Shown: positions 35,788 through 47,943 of the stretch, piece after piece
Layout of the letters: each line of letters opens with the position of its first letter
Numbering within the stretch: the stretch's first letter is position 1
Origin: Bacteroides zhangwenhongii
GTDB lineage: Bacteria; Bacteroidota; Bacteroidia; Bacteroidales; Bacteroidaceae
Assembly (NCBI RefSeq): GCF_009193325.2
Contig: NZ_CP059856.1
Coordinates: forward strand, 434,001 to 498,000
Length of the DNA: 64,000 bases
Direction: 5' to 3'
Notes under the pieces: generated by a model
The model's database searches: none
What the model saw: only the letters and a program-made list of their open reading frames with translations
Told to the model about the DNA's origin: nothing
Translations under genes and position numbers: made by a program

Positions 35788-36441
35788 TTAAAACCAGTTA
35801 TCTTCTTGTGTGGAAGATGATTCTGATGTCACAGGAATTTCTGTATCCACAGCAACATCGGTGGAGTCTTTCTCCATGCTCCCTGCCCCATCACCGACCA
35901 TCAGTGTCAAAGAAGCTCCCATAGGAATCTTTTCTCCGGCGGTCAGTTGCCTTCCCTGATACTTCACGCCATACACCCAGTCCTTTTCACCGTTCACTAA
36001 CTGGACCTGATTCAGTTTGAAACCGGCACTTAACAGTTTGGCTTGCGCCTGACGAAGAGAGCTATTGTCCGCAACATCAGGAATCATACGCAAAGGAACA
36101 TCCAGCGTGTTCACTGTCAGATAGACCGTACGGCCTTCTTTTACTTTCTCACCGGCTCCCGGCTTGAGTTCAAGCACGATACCGGCAGCCTTATCCTTAA
36201 CGTATCTCGTATCAGAAACCGAGCATACCAATCCATGATTCCGGAACATCTTTGTCGCCTCCTCCACACTCATCCCCTTCACATCGGGAACAAGTACCGA
36301 TTCACCATGATGTGTGTATGCATCAATCCATTTCAGCACGCCGAATACCATGACTGCCACTATCACAATCATAGCGGCAATATTCAACCAGAAAAATTTA
36401 TTTGTTTTAAAAGAAAAGAATTCTCTAATAGTCATACGCAT
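35788..36441 (-). CDS. PASTA domain membrane protein
   Basis: A 217-aa protein with one membrane helix (about 17-38, FWLNIAAMIVIVAVMVFGVL) and PASTA repeats outside (VLVPDVKGMSVEEATKMFRN; a second and third less conserved to about 190). PASTA domains bind peptidoglycan fragments. Here no kinase domain is attached. The tail after about 190 is Ser/Thr/Asp rich. It precedes rluD and ddl by 25 bp. Confidence 0.9.
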   Translation of the reverse strand: MRMTIREFFSFKTNKFFWLNIAAMIVIVAVMVFGVLKWIDAYTHHGESVLVPDVKGMSVEEATKMFRNHGLVCSVSDTRYVKDKAAGIVLELKPGAGEKVKEGRTVYLTVNTLDVPLRMIPDVADNSSLRQAQAKLLSAGFKLNQVQLVNGEKDWVYGVKYQGRQLTAGEKIPMGASLTLMVGDGAGSMEKDSTDVAVDTEIPVTSESSSTQEDNWF

Positions 36442-36518
36442 TGCTGTTTATATGCGCCAAAGATACGACAAAATAGTTGAATTTATAAAAAAGAGGTGAT
36501 GAAAAGTTTGCTATAAAC

Positions 36519-36550
36519 AAAAAGGCAGAGATTAAATTCCCCGCCTTTTT
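36519..36550 (-). terminator. Terminator after rpmH
   Basis: AAAAAGGC pairs with GCCTTTTT, 27 bp past the rpmH stop. T-rich on both sides. Confidence 0.72.
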
Positions 36551-36577
36551 TGTTTCCCTGATGATAGATAAAAGTGA

Positions 36578-36739
36578 TTACCACTTCTGTCCGTTGTACT
36601 CATCAGAAACAGTCAGTTTCTTTCTGCCTTTTGCACGGCGAGCAGCCAATACTCTACGACCATTAGCAGACGCCATTCTCTCACGGAAACCGTGTTTGTT
36701 CTTTCTCTTTCTGTTAGAGGGTTGAAATGTTCTTTTCAT
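36578..36739 (-). CDS. rpmH: 50S ribosomal protein L34
   Basis: A 53-aa basic protein, translated from the minus strand: [18 protein letters not shown], then [20 protein letters not shown], ending YNGQKW. This is the L34 signature. It is divergent from efp with 191 bp between. Confidence 0.97.
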   Translation of the reverse strand: MKRTFQPSNRKRKNKHGFRERMASANGRRVLAARRAKGRKKLTVSDEYNGQKW

Positions 36740-36782
36740 TTTTGTATCTTGTTTTATGTTATTATTCTACGTAATCGGGCTG

Positions 36783-36790
36783 CAAAAATA
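36783..36790 (-). promoter_or_regulatory. -7 element of rpmH
   Basis: TATTTTTG on the minus strand matches TAnnTTTG. CTTG lies 20 bases upstream (36811-36814). Confidence 0.5.
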
Positions 36791-36840
36791 GGCACTTTTT
36801 TTAAATTAACCAAGAGATAACTCATTTTTGCTCAAAAGTT

Positions 36841-36872
36841 TTTGTGTTTTTTACTGATTTAGATTACTTTTG
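36841..36872 (+). promoter_or_regulatory. Promoter of efp
   Basis: TTTG at 36841-36844 and TACTTTTG at 36865-36872 with a 20-base spacer are a full match to the Bacteroides housekeeping promoter. efp starts 58 bp later. Confidence 0.7.
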
Positions 36873-36930
36873 CACTCGATTTCCGACGAAAACAATTAAA
36901 TAACAATAATATAATAAGAAGAATAGCAGT

Positions 36931-37497
36931 ATGATTAATGCTCAAGACATCAAAAACGGAACCTGTATCCGTATGGACGGAAAGCTCTATTTCTGTATAG
37001 AATTCCTGCATGTAAAACCTGGTAAAGGTAACACTTTCATGCGTACTAAACTGAAAGATGTAGTTAGCGGCTACGTTCTCGAACGTCGTTTCAACATCGG
37101 TGAAAAATTGGAAGACGTACGTGTAGAACGTCGTCCTTATCAGTTCTTATATAAAGAAGGAGAAGATTATATCTTCATGAATCAGGAAACTTTTGACCAG
37201 CATCCTATCGCTCACGACTTGATTAACGGTGTTGACTTCCTGCTTGAAGGTGCAGTATTGGATGTTGTTTCCGACGCTTCTACCGAAACCGTATTGTATG
37301 CGGATATGCCGATCAAGGTACAGATGAAGGTTACTTATACAGAGCCGGGCGTCAAAGGTGACACTGCTACCAATACATTGAAACCTGCTACCGTAGAATC
37401 AGGAGCAACAGTACGTGTTCCTTTATTCATCAACGAAGGTGAAACAATCGAAATCGATACTCGCGACGGTTCATACGTAGGACGTGTAAAAGCATAA
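36931..37497 (+). CDS. efp: Elongation factor P
   Basis: A 188-aa three-domain factor that relieves ribosome stalling at polyproline. The KOW-like domain I has HVKPGKGNTFMRTKLKDV with the modifiable Lys in PGKGN (about residue 32). Domains II and III follow (GDTATNTLKPATVESGATV). A strong terminator follows. Confidence 0.97.
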   Translation: MINAQDIKNGTCIRMDGKLYFCIEFLHVKPGKGNTFMRTKLKDVVSGYVLERRFNIGEKLEDVRVERRPYQFLYKEGEDYIFMNQETFDQHPIAHDLINGVDFLLEGAVLDVVSDASTETVLYADMPIKVQMKVTYTEPGVKGDTATNTLKPATVESGATVRVPLFINEGETIEIDTRDGSYVGRVKA

Positions 37498-37508
37498 GTT
37501 ACATAGAA

Positions 37509-37566
37509 CACAATAATAAAGAAAGCCGGAAGCTCAATTGAACTTCCGGCTTTCTTTATTATTGTG
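37509..37566. terminator. Bidirectional terminator between efp and alkaline phosphatase
   Basis: CACAATAATAAAGAAAGCCG and GAAG pair perfectly with the downstream reverse complement (24-bp arms). T-rich tails occur on both strands, suitable for the convergent genes on each side. Confidence 0.9.
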
Positions 37567-37582
37567 CTTTGCACGGGCATTC

Positions 37583-38983
37583 TTATTTATATCCCGCCGC
37601 TTTGGCTATTCTCTTCGGTATTTCAGTATTATCTATCTTCTCACCGAACAAATGTGAACCGGCTCCAATAGCGAATACAGGTACAAAACCGGCAGAATGT
37701 CCGCCACTCACCCAGCCAACCATCGCGATCTCATCCATAACTTGTTTGGCACAAGCAGCCATAGGCTCGCTCTTCGAGTACATACTCTCGGCAAACACCA
37801 CTTTATTCTTCACGAATGACTTTTCAAATTCGTCGTGCAACTTCTTTTCTTGTTGCCAAGAAATAGGTAATTGTTTCCAGAATCCCATTTCATTGCCAAG
37901 AAATTCTTTCATATCTTCCCAAGTTACTTTGTTACCTTTGGCTTTTCTCAGTTCACTGATACGTTGAGAAAGTCCGTCAGCCGAATGTTTTTGAGATTGC
38001 AATGCTTTCAAGTTCAGTTCATATTTTCCGGTTCCCAATACGATACCACCAGTTTCGTGGTCGGCAGTAACGACTATCAGTGTTTCTTTCGGATGCTTCT
38101 TATAAAATTCATAAGCCACTTTGATAGCGTTATCCATATCTTTTACTTCATTGAATACGGTAGCTGCATCATTCGCGTGACAAGCCCAGTCAATCTTTCC
38201 GCCTTCCACCATGAGGAAGAAGCCTTTATTCTTGCCTTTAGTCAGAAAGTCGATAGCGCTTTCCGTAATTTGCGCCAGCGTCAGATCATCCTCTTTGCGG
38301 TCAATGGCATAAGGCAGACATGACGGATTAGCCCCCTTTTCCTGAATGAGAATCATCTTTTCAGCCTTAGCTGATTTTGCTTTATAGTCATTGTAACCAC
38401 GTGCCACTGTATATCCGGCTTCTTCAAAGATAGGGAAAATGCTTGGAGCCTCTTTCTTATCAAAAGAAGTTGTCGGTTTCAGGAATCCGCCACCTGCATA
38501 AAAGTCAAAATTAGCTTTCGGCAAGTCAAGAGCAATCTCATAATACATATTACGATCCGGTTGGTGCGCATAGAATGCGGCAGGGGTAGCATGATCAACA
38601 CTGACAGAAGTAGTGACACCGACTTTCTTACCGGCTTTCTTCGCCTTTTCAGCTACGGTTTGAATCGCATTCTTATCTTCCCCCACAGAAATAGCGTGAT
38701 TATAGGTTTTCTTTCCTGTAGCCAACGCAGTACCTGCGGCGGCAGAATCGGTCACGGAATTAGTTGCAGAGAAAGTAGTCGCCATCGTGGCAACCGGAAA
38801 TTGAGTAAACAACAAAGGCTCAACGCCGATACGTCCGTTCTGAAGTTCCGCCTGATACATCTCCGTACCATTCACTTGGTTGACTCCCATCCCATCTCCA
38901 ATGAAATAGAATACATACTTTGCCTGACCGTTGGCCACAACGGAAATAAGGACAAAGAACAATGTGTAGATTAACTTTTTCAT
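37583..38983 (-). CDS. Alkaline phosphatase
   Basis: A 466-aa secreted phosphomonoesterase. Signal peptide to about 20 (LIYTLFFVLISVVANGQA). Metal-binding FIGDGMGVNQ (about 27-36), the catalytic Ser in SVTDSAAAGTALATGK (about residue 80), and VTADHETGG near 310 agree with the PhoA family. It should act in the periplasm to release phosphate. No Pho-box could be named. Confidence 0.94.
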   Translation of the reverse strand: MKKLIYTLFFVLISVVANGQAKYVFYFIGDGMGVNQVNGTEMYQAELQNGRIGVEPLLFTQFPVATMATTFSATNSVTDSAAAGTALATGKKTYNHAISVGEDKNAIQTVAEKAKKAGKKVGVTTSVSVDHATPAAFYAHQPDRNMYYEIALDLPKANFDFYAGGGFLKPTTSFDKKEAPSIFPIFEEAGYTVARGYNDYKAKSAKAEKMILIQEKGANPSCLPYAIDRKEDDLTLAQITESAIDFLTKGKNKGFFLMVEGGKIDWACHANDAATVFNEVKDMDNAIKVAYEFYKKHPKETLIVVTADHETGGIVLGTGKYELNLKALQSQKHSADGLSQRISELRKAKGNKVTWEDMKEFLGNEMGFWKQLPISWQQEKKLHDEFEKSFVKNKVVFAESMYSKSEPMAACAKQVMDEIAMVGWVSGGHSAGFVPVFAIGAGSHLFGEKIDNTEIPKRIAKAAGYK

Positions 38984-39069
38984 TCTTTAGTAAATTTATT
39001 ATTAGATTAGTTAGTACCACCTACAAAGGTATAAAAAAAGCTATTTCTGATGTTACAAAACAAATAATA

Positions 39070-40665
39070 TTATAAATTCATCACGTCCTGTTCAAACCGT
39101 TCCTTATCTCCAGCGGCCCTATTGCGCATCCGGCTACGGTAATTATAGATCGTCGCCAATGAGTAACCCAAGAAATGAGCAATTTTATTACTGTCTACCA
39201 CTCCCAAACGGATAAGAGCAAAAATACGAAGTTCGGTAGTCAGCAGTTCATCAGATTTCGGATATATCCGTCCCTCCTCTACCAACAAATCATTGAAAGC
39301 GGAAATGAAATTCGGAAAAAGTTTCAGGAAAGACTTATCGAACTCATTATAAAACTCGTTTCGTTCATCTTTGATAAACTGCTCGGACTTTATAGCCTTA
39401 AACAAATCCTCAATCCGGGAAGCCATAGCCAATTTAGCCAATGAGCGGCGATACATCTCCAACTTATCCAGATAGTTCACACATCTGTCCAAATAACGGG
39501 CGATATATACTTCTTTTATCTTGCCTGTCTGCTCCAGTTCTTTGTTCACAGCCAACATCTGCCGGTTAGCCAAACTCAAATCACGACGCATAGCAGACAG
39601 TTTCTTCATCCAGCGATACAAAAAGAAAATAGCTATCAAAAGAAATAAAGACAACATACTGACACTAATAAGCATCGCTCTGGAAACGGCTTGTTCTTTC
39701 TCTTCTTTCAACTTATAAGCCTTATCGATAATCGGGAAAAACTCCGTCACTTCAATAAACCTCAAACGGGCATTGCAGGCTACGGCATCTTCCATCGAAC
39801 AACTCAAGTACTTATAAGCACGGTCAATATCCCCTAGTTCATACATCAGATGTGCCAACTTTTGCAAAGAGGCATACTCCCTGACCGAAGATTCCAAATC
39901 TGCAATAGCTGTCAATATGAGATAATAAACTTCTTTCTCAGAATCCTTCTTCATACCGTACGCTTCAGACAATGTATAGTAGATATACACTTTCTGCCGT
40001 TCGTCAACCGCCTCTTTCAAAGCCTCATCAAGTATCACCAAAGCAGTATCCGCCTTACCACTGACGATACATTTCTCTGCCAGAACAATCGTTCTGTTGA
40101 TTTCCGGTGACATTACACTAATAATAGAATCCCGGTATAAATCTGTTTTTTCGAGATATTTCTTTTTCGCTTCCTTATTAGTGGTGTAATCAGCCAGCCA
40201 ACCATAACAAGCACGATAAGTCTGATAATAAGCCAACAAGGTTTCTTTGTCCAGCTTCGTCGGATTCATCCTCTCCAATTCCTCAATAGCTTCAATATAC
40301 ATTCCCATTACCCCTAATACCGTTGCACGATCAATAATAATCTTATTGTCCAATTCAGGACGATTCAGTTGCGGAAGCACCTGCTGTTTCTTATTTATAT
40401 AATGAAGGGCAGAATCAGCCTGATAATGAAGATAAGCATCAAATAAGGAACCGTATAGACGATATTTGTCGGCAGAGGCATTTGAATGAGCCAATTGCAA
40501 CTTCAAGCCTTCAATTTCCTTTTCTTTCTGAATCTGATAAGTCTCCTTTTTATTTATGATGTCGTCCAGCTTTTTAAGAGCTGCCACATTATCTGTCTGT
40601 TTTGCAAACATTGAAACAGAACCAACCAAAAGAAAAGACAATACACAATAGGCTATATTTCTCAT
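39070..40665 (-). CDS. susR: SusR-like transcriptional activator of the starch locus
   Basis: A 531-aa membrane regulator. A signal peptide or first helix lies at about 1-20. A periplasmic TPR-like region follows ([35 protein letters not shown]). One membrane helix is near 325-350 ([20 protein letters not shown]). The cytoplasmic part ends in a helix-turn-helix ([20 protein letters not shown]). This matches SusR of B. thetaiotaomicron (DUF6377), which senses maltose and larger maltooligosaccharides and activates sus genes. It is divergent from susB with 264 bp between. Confidence 0.9.
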   Translation of the reverse strand: MRNIAYCVLSFLLVGSVSMFAKQTDNVAALKKLDDIINKKETYQIQKEKEIEGLKLQLAHSNASADKYRLYGSLFDAYLHYQADSALHYINKKQQVLPQLNRPELDNKIIIDRATVLGVMGMYIEAIEELERMNPTKLDKETLLAYYQTYRACYGWLADYTTNKEAKKKYLEKTDLYRDSIISVMSPEINRTIVLAEKCIVSGKADTALVILDEALKEAVDERQKVYIYYTLSEAYGMKKDSEKEVYYLILTAIADLESSVREYASLQKLAHLMYELGDIDRAYKYLSCSMEDAVACNARLRFIEVTEFFPIIDKAYKLKEEKEQAVSRAMLISVSMLSLFLLIAIFFLYRWMKKLSAMRRDLSLANRQMLAVNKELEQTGKIKEVYIARYLDRCVNYLDKLEMYRRSLAKLAMASRIEDLFKAIKSEQFIKDERNEFYNEFDKSFLKLFPNFISAFNDLLVEEGRIYPKSDELLTTELRIFALIRLGVVDSNKIAHFLGYSLATIYNYRSRMRNRAAGDKERFEQDVMNL

Positions 40666-40687
40666 AGGTTACTTTTTAAAGATGTCA

Positions 40688-40695
40688 CAAATATA
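40688..40695 (-). promoter_or_regulatory. -7 element of susR
   Basis: TATATTTG on the minus strand matches TAnnTTTG, 23 bp before the susR start. The rest of the 40666-40929 gap is AT-rich and carries the susB promoter. Confidence 0.45.
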
Positions 40696-40844
40696 ATGAA
40701 TATAGTAATCACAATGAAATAGATAAGCCAAACTATTTAATTTCCACTTATATTTTCGCCGATTCCAAACAATAATATATAATTGATAATCAATTAAATA
40801 AAATCATAAAGCGGTTATATTTTTATTCTAGACACCTCTTCCGA

Positions 40845-40865
40845 TTCAATAGGTCGCTACATTTG
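40845..40865 (+). promoter_or_regulatory. susB promoter with TTCAATAGGT motif
   Basis: TACATTTG at 40858-40865 is the -7 element. No -33 TTTG is present, as expected for an activator-dependent promoter. TTCAATAGGT at 40845-40854 recurs upstream of susC at 43142-43151 and is a candidate SusR site. Confidence 0.4.
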
Positions 40866-40899
40866 CAACATCCGAAATAAAAAGGAGTAGAAACATTAG

Positions 40900-43107
<2,208 letters not shown>

Positions 43108-43141
43108 GACCTTAAACAAGTTTAATTAAGATTCCATAGTT

Positions 43142-43175
43142 TTCAATAGGTATTCATATAGAAGTACTATTTTTG
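43142..43175 (+). promoter_or_regulatory. susC promoter with TTCAATAGGT motif
   Basis: TATTTTTG at 43168-43175 matches TAnnTTTG, and TTCAATAGGT at 43142-43151 repeats the motif ahead of susB. It suggests a second SusR-dependent start, as in the known sus locus. Confidence 0.4.
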
Positions 43176-43193
43176 ACGAACTTATTTAATAAC

Positions 43194-46100
43194 ATGAAAA
43201 CAAAAAAAATGAATGAACCGGGTAAAATAATGCTGCTATTTTTAGTAGCCATTATGTTTACGGTACAGGCAGTTGCACAAAACCTGTCAGTAAGTGGACT
43301 CGTCCAGGACGGTACCACCGGAGAGGGAGTTATCGGAGCAAATGTAGTAGTTAAAGGTACTACCAATGGCACCATTACCGATCTGGATGGGAAGTTTAAA
43401 TTACAGGCCAAGCAAGGAGACATCATTGTCATTTCCTTCATCGGATATAAGACACAGGAATTACCGGCCGCAGCACAAATGAAAGTTGCTCTGAAAGATG
43501 ATTCAAAACAGTTGGACGACGTAGTGGTCATCGGATATGGCTCCGTTAAGAAAGAAGACTTGAGCGGATCAGTCGTTGCCATTAAAGCTGAAGAGATGAA
43601 CAAAGGTGCAGTCACTTCACCCGAAGAATTGATCATGGGAAAAGTTCCGGGATTGGCAGTCGCTCAAGGTGACGGTGGTCCGGGCTCAGGTTCTACGCTA
43701 CGCATCCGTAGCGGTTCTTCTCTGAATGCCAGCAATGACCCGCTAATCGTCATAGACGGAATCCCTGTAGCCAACAATTCAGCTCCGGGTACACCGAATG
43801 CTTTATCGACCATTAATCCGAATGATATAGAAACTTTTACCGTATTAAAAGACGCATCAGCAACCGCCATCTACGGTTCACGTGCATCAAACGGCGTTAT
43901 CATCATCACTACCAAGAAAGGGACACAAGGAAAAATCAAGGTAACTTATAACAGCAGTTATACTTTCAAAGATCCTTATAAGCGTTTTGAAACGATGAAT
44001 GCAGACGAGTTCCGCCAGGCAGTGACGAACCAATATGCCGAAGGCACCGCTTTAGGCGATGCAGCACGCAATCTGATTAATCTCTACCCCTCACAGTCTA
44101 CCGATTGGCAGGATGCTATCTATCAAAGTGGTTTGAGCACAGACCAAAATATATCCGTAGCAGGAAAAGCAGGATTCATGCCTTTCCGCGTGTCTTTAGG
44201 TTACAACAATGAACGAGGTACAATCAAGACATCCAAGTATGAAAGATACACCGCATCTGTCAATCTAAGTCCGAAGTTCTTTGATGATCATTTGAGTGTG
44301 GATATCAATGTAAAAGGAACGATTAACAAAAATCGTTTTGCTGATTCGGGAGCAGTAGGGGCAGCTGCTTTCTTTGACCCTACCAAACCAATCTATGGTA
44401 TTGACACAGAAGACCCTACATACGGTAGTAATTTATATAACTATAACGGTTATTGGAACTGGAGTACCGGCAAGAATACTCCCAACACGCTTTCTTCCGC
44501 CAATCCGTTATCTTTACTCTACGATGTGGACAATGCGGGAACTACTAAACGAAGTCTCGGCAATATCCAGTTAGATTATAAAATACACGGATTAGAAGAT
44601 TTGCATGCCAACTTGAACGTAGGTTATGACGTAGCAAAAAGCACAGGTGGAAACTATACCGTTCCCGGTTCTTTCCAAACAGCCAAAGACAGTGATTTCA
44701 AGAATATCGGACGTGGTAATGACTGGAACAATCTGCGCCGCAACCATTTGCTGGACTTTTATTTGAACTACGCCAAAAACATAGAATCCATTCAAAGCAA
44801 TATCAATGTAATGGCCGGATATTCCTGGCAACATTTCTATTACAGAGACTTGAGCATTTACAAATCAAATGTTACCGAAAACCTGGGAACTAAAGAAGGA
44901 TGGACTTATAACGACGATGAAGGACGTTACATACAAAACAATAACACTCCCTCACCTTGGGAAAATTATCTGGTTTCTTTCTTCGGACGACTGAATTACA
45001 ACTTCAAAGAACGTTATTTGCTCACTGCAACGTTACGTCAGGACGGTTCCTCACGTTTCAGCAAGAGCAACCGTTGGGGACTCTTCCCCTCCGCAGCATT
45101 GGCATGGAGTATTATCAACGAACCGTTTATGGAAAAGGCACGTGATATTATGTCCAACTTGAAACTGCGTGTAGGATATGGTGTCACCGGTCAGCAGGAG
45201 ATTACCGATTATCTCTATATCACTAACTACTCGCTGGGTAACAATACGACTTCACAATATATGGGTTCATATCTACTGAAACCGGATGGGTACAGCCCCG
45301 ATTTGAAATGGGAACAGACTGCGACATACAATGTCGGCATCGACTACGGATTTCTGAACAATCGTATTAACGGTAGTATCGAATATTATCAGAAGCGTAC
45401 GAAAGATTTATTGAACACAGTCAGCGTAGCGGCAGGAAGCAACTTTACCAATATGATAACAGCCAACGTGGGATCTATGAAAAACGAAGGTTTGGAATTC
45501 AATATCAATGCCGTAGCTATACAGACTAAAGATTTCTCTTGGGAATTAGGCTATAACGTGACTTGGAACACCAGCAAAATTACTAAGTTGACCGCTACCT
45601 ACAATCCGGATTATGAAGGCATCAATGCCGGTTCTGCTTCATACGGTAGTGGCACAGTACTACAAAAGCACCAGGTAGGTTATGCCCCCTCCACTTACTG
45701 GCTCTTCCAACAGGTATACGACGAGAATGGAAAACCGGTACAAAACGCAGTGGTAGACCGCAATAACGACGGACAGATTACGAATGACGACCGGTATATG
45801 ACTAAAAAGAGTCCGATGGCGGACGTATACATGGGACTGAGTTCGCAGTTTACATATAAGAATTGGGATCTGGGCTTCAATCTCCGTGCCAGTATCGGGA
45901 ACTATGTCTACAACGCCAGTGCAGCGGACAACGGTTCACTGAATGCTTTCTCCAATCAAGGATTTATCACCAATTATTATAAATCGGCAGTAGAAAGCAC
46001 CGGATTCACTCTCACCAGTTCTACCGAGCAAAAAGCAAGCGATCTCTTTTTGGAAAATGCTTCTTTCCTGAAGATGGATAACATTACTTTGGGATACACC

Positions 46101-46268
46101 TTCAAGAATTTGTTCACCAGCAAGTTATCCGGTCGGATCAGCGCATCGGTGCAGAATGTGTTTACTATCACCAAGTATTCCGGACTCGATCCAGAGTGCA
46201 ACGCCATTGATCAAAGTCTATGGCCACGTCCACGCACGTTCTCTCTCGGAATCAATCTTAACTTTTAA
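43194..46268 (+). CDS. susC: SusC, starch TonB-dependent transporter
   Basis: A 1024-aa outer-membrane importer. Signal peptide ends near VQAVAQ. Carboxypeptidase-like domain at about 25-100 (LVQDGTTGEGVIGANVVVKG), plug at about 105-225 (LDDVVVIGYGSVKKEDLSGS), then a 22-strand barrel ending TFSLGINLNF. It has no STN domain, which fits control by SusR rather than a sigma/anti-sigma pair. In-frame starts exist at 43173, 43194 and 43209. I choose MKTKKMNEPG because 43173 overlaps the -7 element. Confidence 0.95.
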   Translation: MKTKKMNEPGKIMLLFLVAIMFTVQAVAQNLSVSGLVQDGTTGEGVIGANVVVKGTTNGTITDLDGKFKLQAKQGDIIVISFIGYKTQELPAAAQMKVALKDDSKQLDDVVVIGYGSVKKEDLSGSVVAIKAEEMNKGAVTSPEELIMGKVPGLAVAQGDGGPGSGSTLRIRSGSSLNASNDPLIVIDGIPVANNSAPGTPNALSTINPNDIETFTVLKDASATAIYGSRASNGVIIITTKKGTQGKIKVTYNSSYTFKDPYKRFETMNADEFRQAVTNQYAEGTALGDAARNLINLYPSQSTDWQDAIYQSGLSTDQNISVAGKAGFMPFRVSLGYNNERGTIKTSKYERYTASVNLSPKFFDDHLSVDINVKGTINKNRFADSGAVGAAAFFDPTKPIYGIDTEDPTYGSNLYNYNGYWNWSTGKNTPNTLSSANPLSLLYDVDNAGTTKRSLGNIQLDYKIHGLEDLHANLNVGYDVAKSTGGNYTVPGSFQTAKDSDFKNIGRGNDWNNLRRNHLLDFYLNYAKNIESIQSNINVMAGYSWQHFYYRDLSIYKSNVTENLGTKEGWTYNDDEGRYIQNNNTPSPWENYLVSFFGRLNYNFKERYLLTATLRQDGSSRFSKSNRWGLFPSAALAWSIINEPFMEKARDIMSNLKLRVGYGVTGQQEITDYLYITNYSLGNNTTSQYMGSYLLKPDGYSPDLKWEQTATYNVGIDYGFLNNRINGSIEYYQKRTKDLLNTVSVAAGSNFTNMITANVGSMKNEGLEFNINAVAIQTKDFSWELGYNVTWNTSKITKLTATYNPDYEGINAGSASYGSGTVLQKHQVGYAPSTYWLFQQVYDENGKPVQNAVVDRNNDGQITNDDRYMTKKSPMADVYMGLSSQFTYKNWDLGFNLRASIGNYVYNASAADNGSLNAFSNQGFITNYYKSAVESTGFTLTSSTEQKASDLFLENASFLKMDNITLGYTFKNLFTSKLSGRISASVQNVFTITKYSGLDPECNAIDQSLWPRPRTFSLGINLNF

Positions 46269-46280
46269 TCTGTCAGCATT

Positions 46281-47924
46281 ATGAAATTCTATTCTATAAA
46301 ATCGATCATATTGGTTTCCGCCCTCATTTTATTCGGCGGATGTATAGGTGATTTGGACGTGATGCCTCTCGATCCGAATATCATGACGGCCGAAGACGCC
46401 TATTCTACTCCCGAAAGCTACACACAGGGATTGAAAAAGATCTATTCGGTATGGGCCCTCTCCGGACAAAAAGATGCGGGTTCTTCGGATTTGAGTGATT
46501 TGAATGCCGGTAACACAGTACTCCTGCGTTGTTGGTGGACACTGCAAGAAAGTACTACAGACGAAGTAAAATGCGCCTGGTCGGATAGCTGGGTACCGCA
46601 AGTTAACGGGTTATCCTGGAATACAGCTAAGGTGGAATCAATGGAAGGGCTTTACCACCGTTCTATGTACATCGTAAGTATTGCAAATGATTTTCTGAAA
46701 CAACTGAACAATGCCCCCGACGAAGTAGACCGGGAACGTTATCGTGCCGAAGCACGTTTCTGCCGTGCTTTAGCCTACTACGTGCTGATGGATGCTTTTG
46801 CCAATCCACCTTTTGTCACAGAAGAAACAACCTCGACGCTACCGGAGCAAATCAATCGCAAAGACCTATTCAGCTGGCTAGAAAAGGAACTTACTGCTAT
46901 TCGTAGTCTCCTTCCCGAACAGACAGACGAATACGGACGTGCAGATCAACATACCGTTGAGTTCCTATTGGCACGTATGTATCTCAATGCCGAAGTTTAT
47001 ACAGGAACACCCCGTTATACTGACTGTATCACTTATTGCAAACATATTCTGGGCAGTAATGACTATTCATTGGCAGACAATTATGCCGAACTTTTTATGG
47101 CAGACAACGGAGAAAATACCAATGCCAGAAAAGAAATCATTTTCCCGGTATTGGCTGACGGCAACACTACTCAGTCCTATGGAATAGGAGCTATCATTGT
47201 CGGCTCGCGTTCAAGTAGCGAAGGCACTGTTGTCAACTACGGATGCAACGGTGGATGGGATGGCTTCCGCTCTACAGGAAATCTGATACGTGCGTTCGAA
47301 TATGAAGCGGAAGAATCAGCCTGGACCGCCGACAATTTAAATTCACACGACAACCGTGCCATCTTTTATAGCACAGGACGTTCATTGGATATCAAAACCT
47401 CATCTATCGGTACATTTACCACAGAAGGTTGGTCGGTATTCAAATTCACGAACCTGAACAGTGACGGTACTCCGGGAAAGAATTCCGTATTCCCTGACAC
47501 AGACTTTCCACTATTCCGTCTGGCTGATGTATATCTGATGTATGCGGAATCCGTAGCCCGTGGTGGAGAAGGGGGAAGCGAATCCCAAGCTGTGACATAC
47601 ATACAGGACTTGCGCAAACGTGCCAAAACCGGTTATAGCCAAGTGGATGCAGCTTGGTTGAAGGCTTCCGCATCCATTAATGGAAGCACTGCCAGCGTAA
47701 ACTTTGGAAATATCTTAAACGAACGTTGTCGTGAACTTTATTGGGAAGCCACCCGCCGTACCGATTTAATCCGTTACGGACTGTTTACCTCGAATACTTA
47801 TACGTGGGCTGAAAAAGGAGGAGTTATCACCGGAGTAGGTGTAGACAAACGCTACAATCTTTTCCCCATACCTGTAAGCGATATCAGCGTTAATGGTAAT
47901 TTACAACAAAACGAAGGTTATTAA
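46281..47924 (+). CDS. susD: SusD, starch-binding lipoprotein
   Basis: A 547-aa surface lipoprotein (lipobox LFGGC, Cys about 21). RagB/SusD scaffold with AEDAYSTPESYTQGLKKIYS, ERYRAEARFCRALAYYVLMD and the closing ILNERCRELYWEATRRTDLI. It caps SusC and binds starch helices. Starts 12 bp after susC. Confidence 0.95.
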   Translation: MKFYSIKSIILVSALILFGGCIGDLDVMPLDPNIMTAEDAYSTPESYTQGLKKIYSVWALSGQKDAGSSDLSDLNAGNTVLLRCWWTLQESTTDEVKCAWSDSWVPQVNGLSWNTAKVESMEGLYHRSMYIVSIANDFLKQLNNAPDEVDRERYRAEARFCRALAYYVLMDAFANPPFVTEETTSTLPEQINRKDLFSWLEKELTAIRSLLPEQTDEYGRADQHTVEFLLARMYLNAEVYTGTPRYTDCITYCKHILGSNDYSLADNYAELFMADNGENTNARKEIIFPVLADGNTTQSYGIGAIIVGSRSSSEGTVVNYGCNGGWDGFRSTGNLIRAFEYEAEESAWTADNLNSHDNRAIFYSTGRSLDIKTSSIGTFTTEGWSVFKFTNLNSDGTPGKNSVFPDTDFPLFRLADVYLMYAESVARGGEGGSESQAVTYIQDLRKRAKTGYSQVDAAWLKASASINGSTASVNFGNILNERCRELYWEATRRTDLIRYGLFTSNTYTWAEKGGVITGVGVDKRYNLFPIPVSDISVNGNLQQNEGY

Positions 47925-47943
47925 TCTAAAAATCAGAATATAC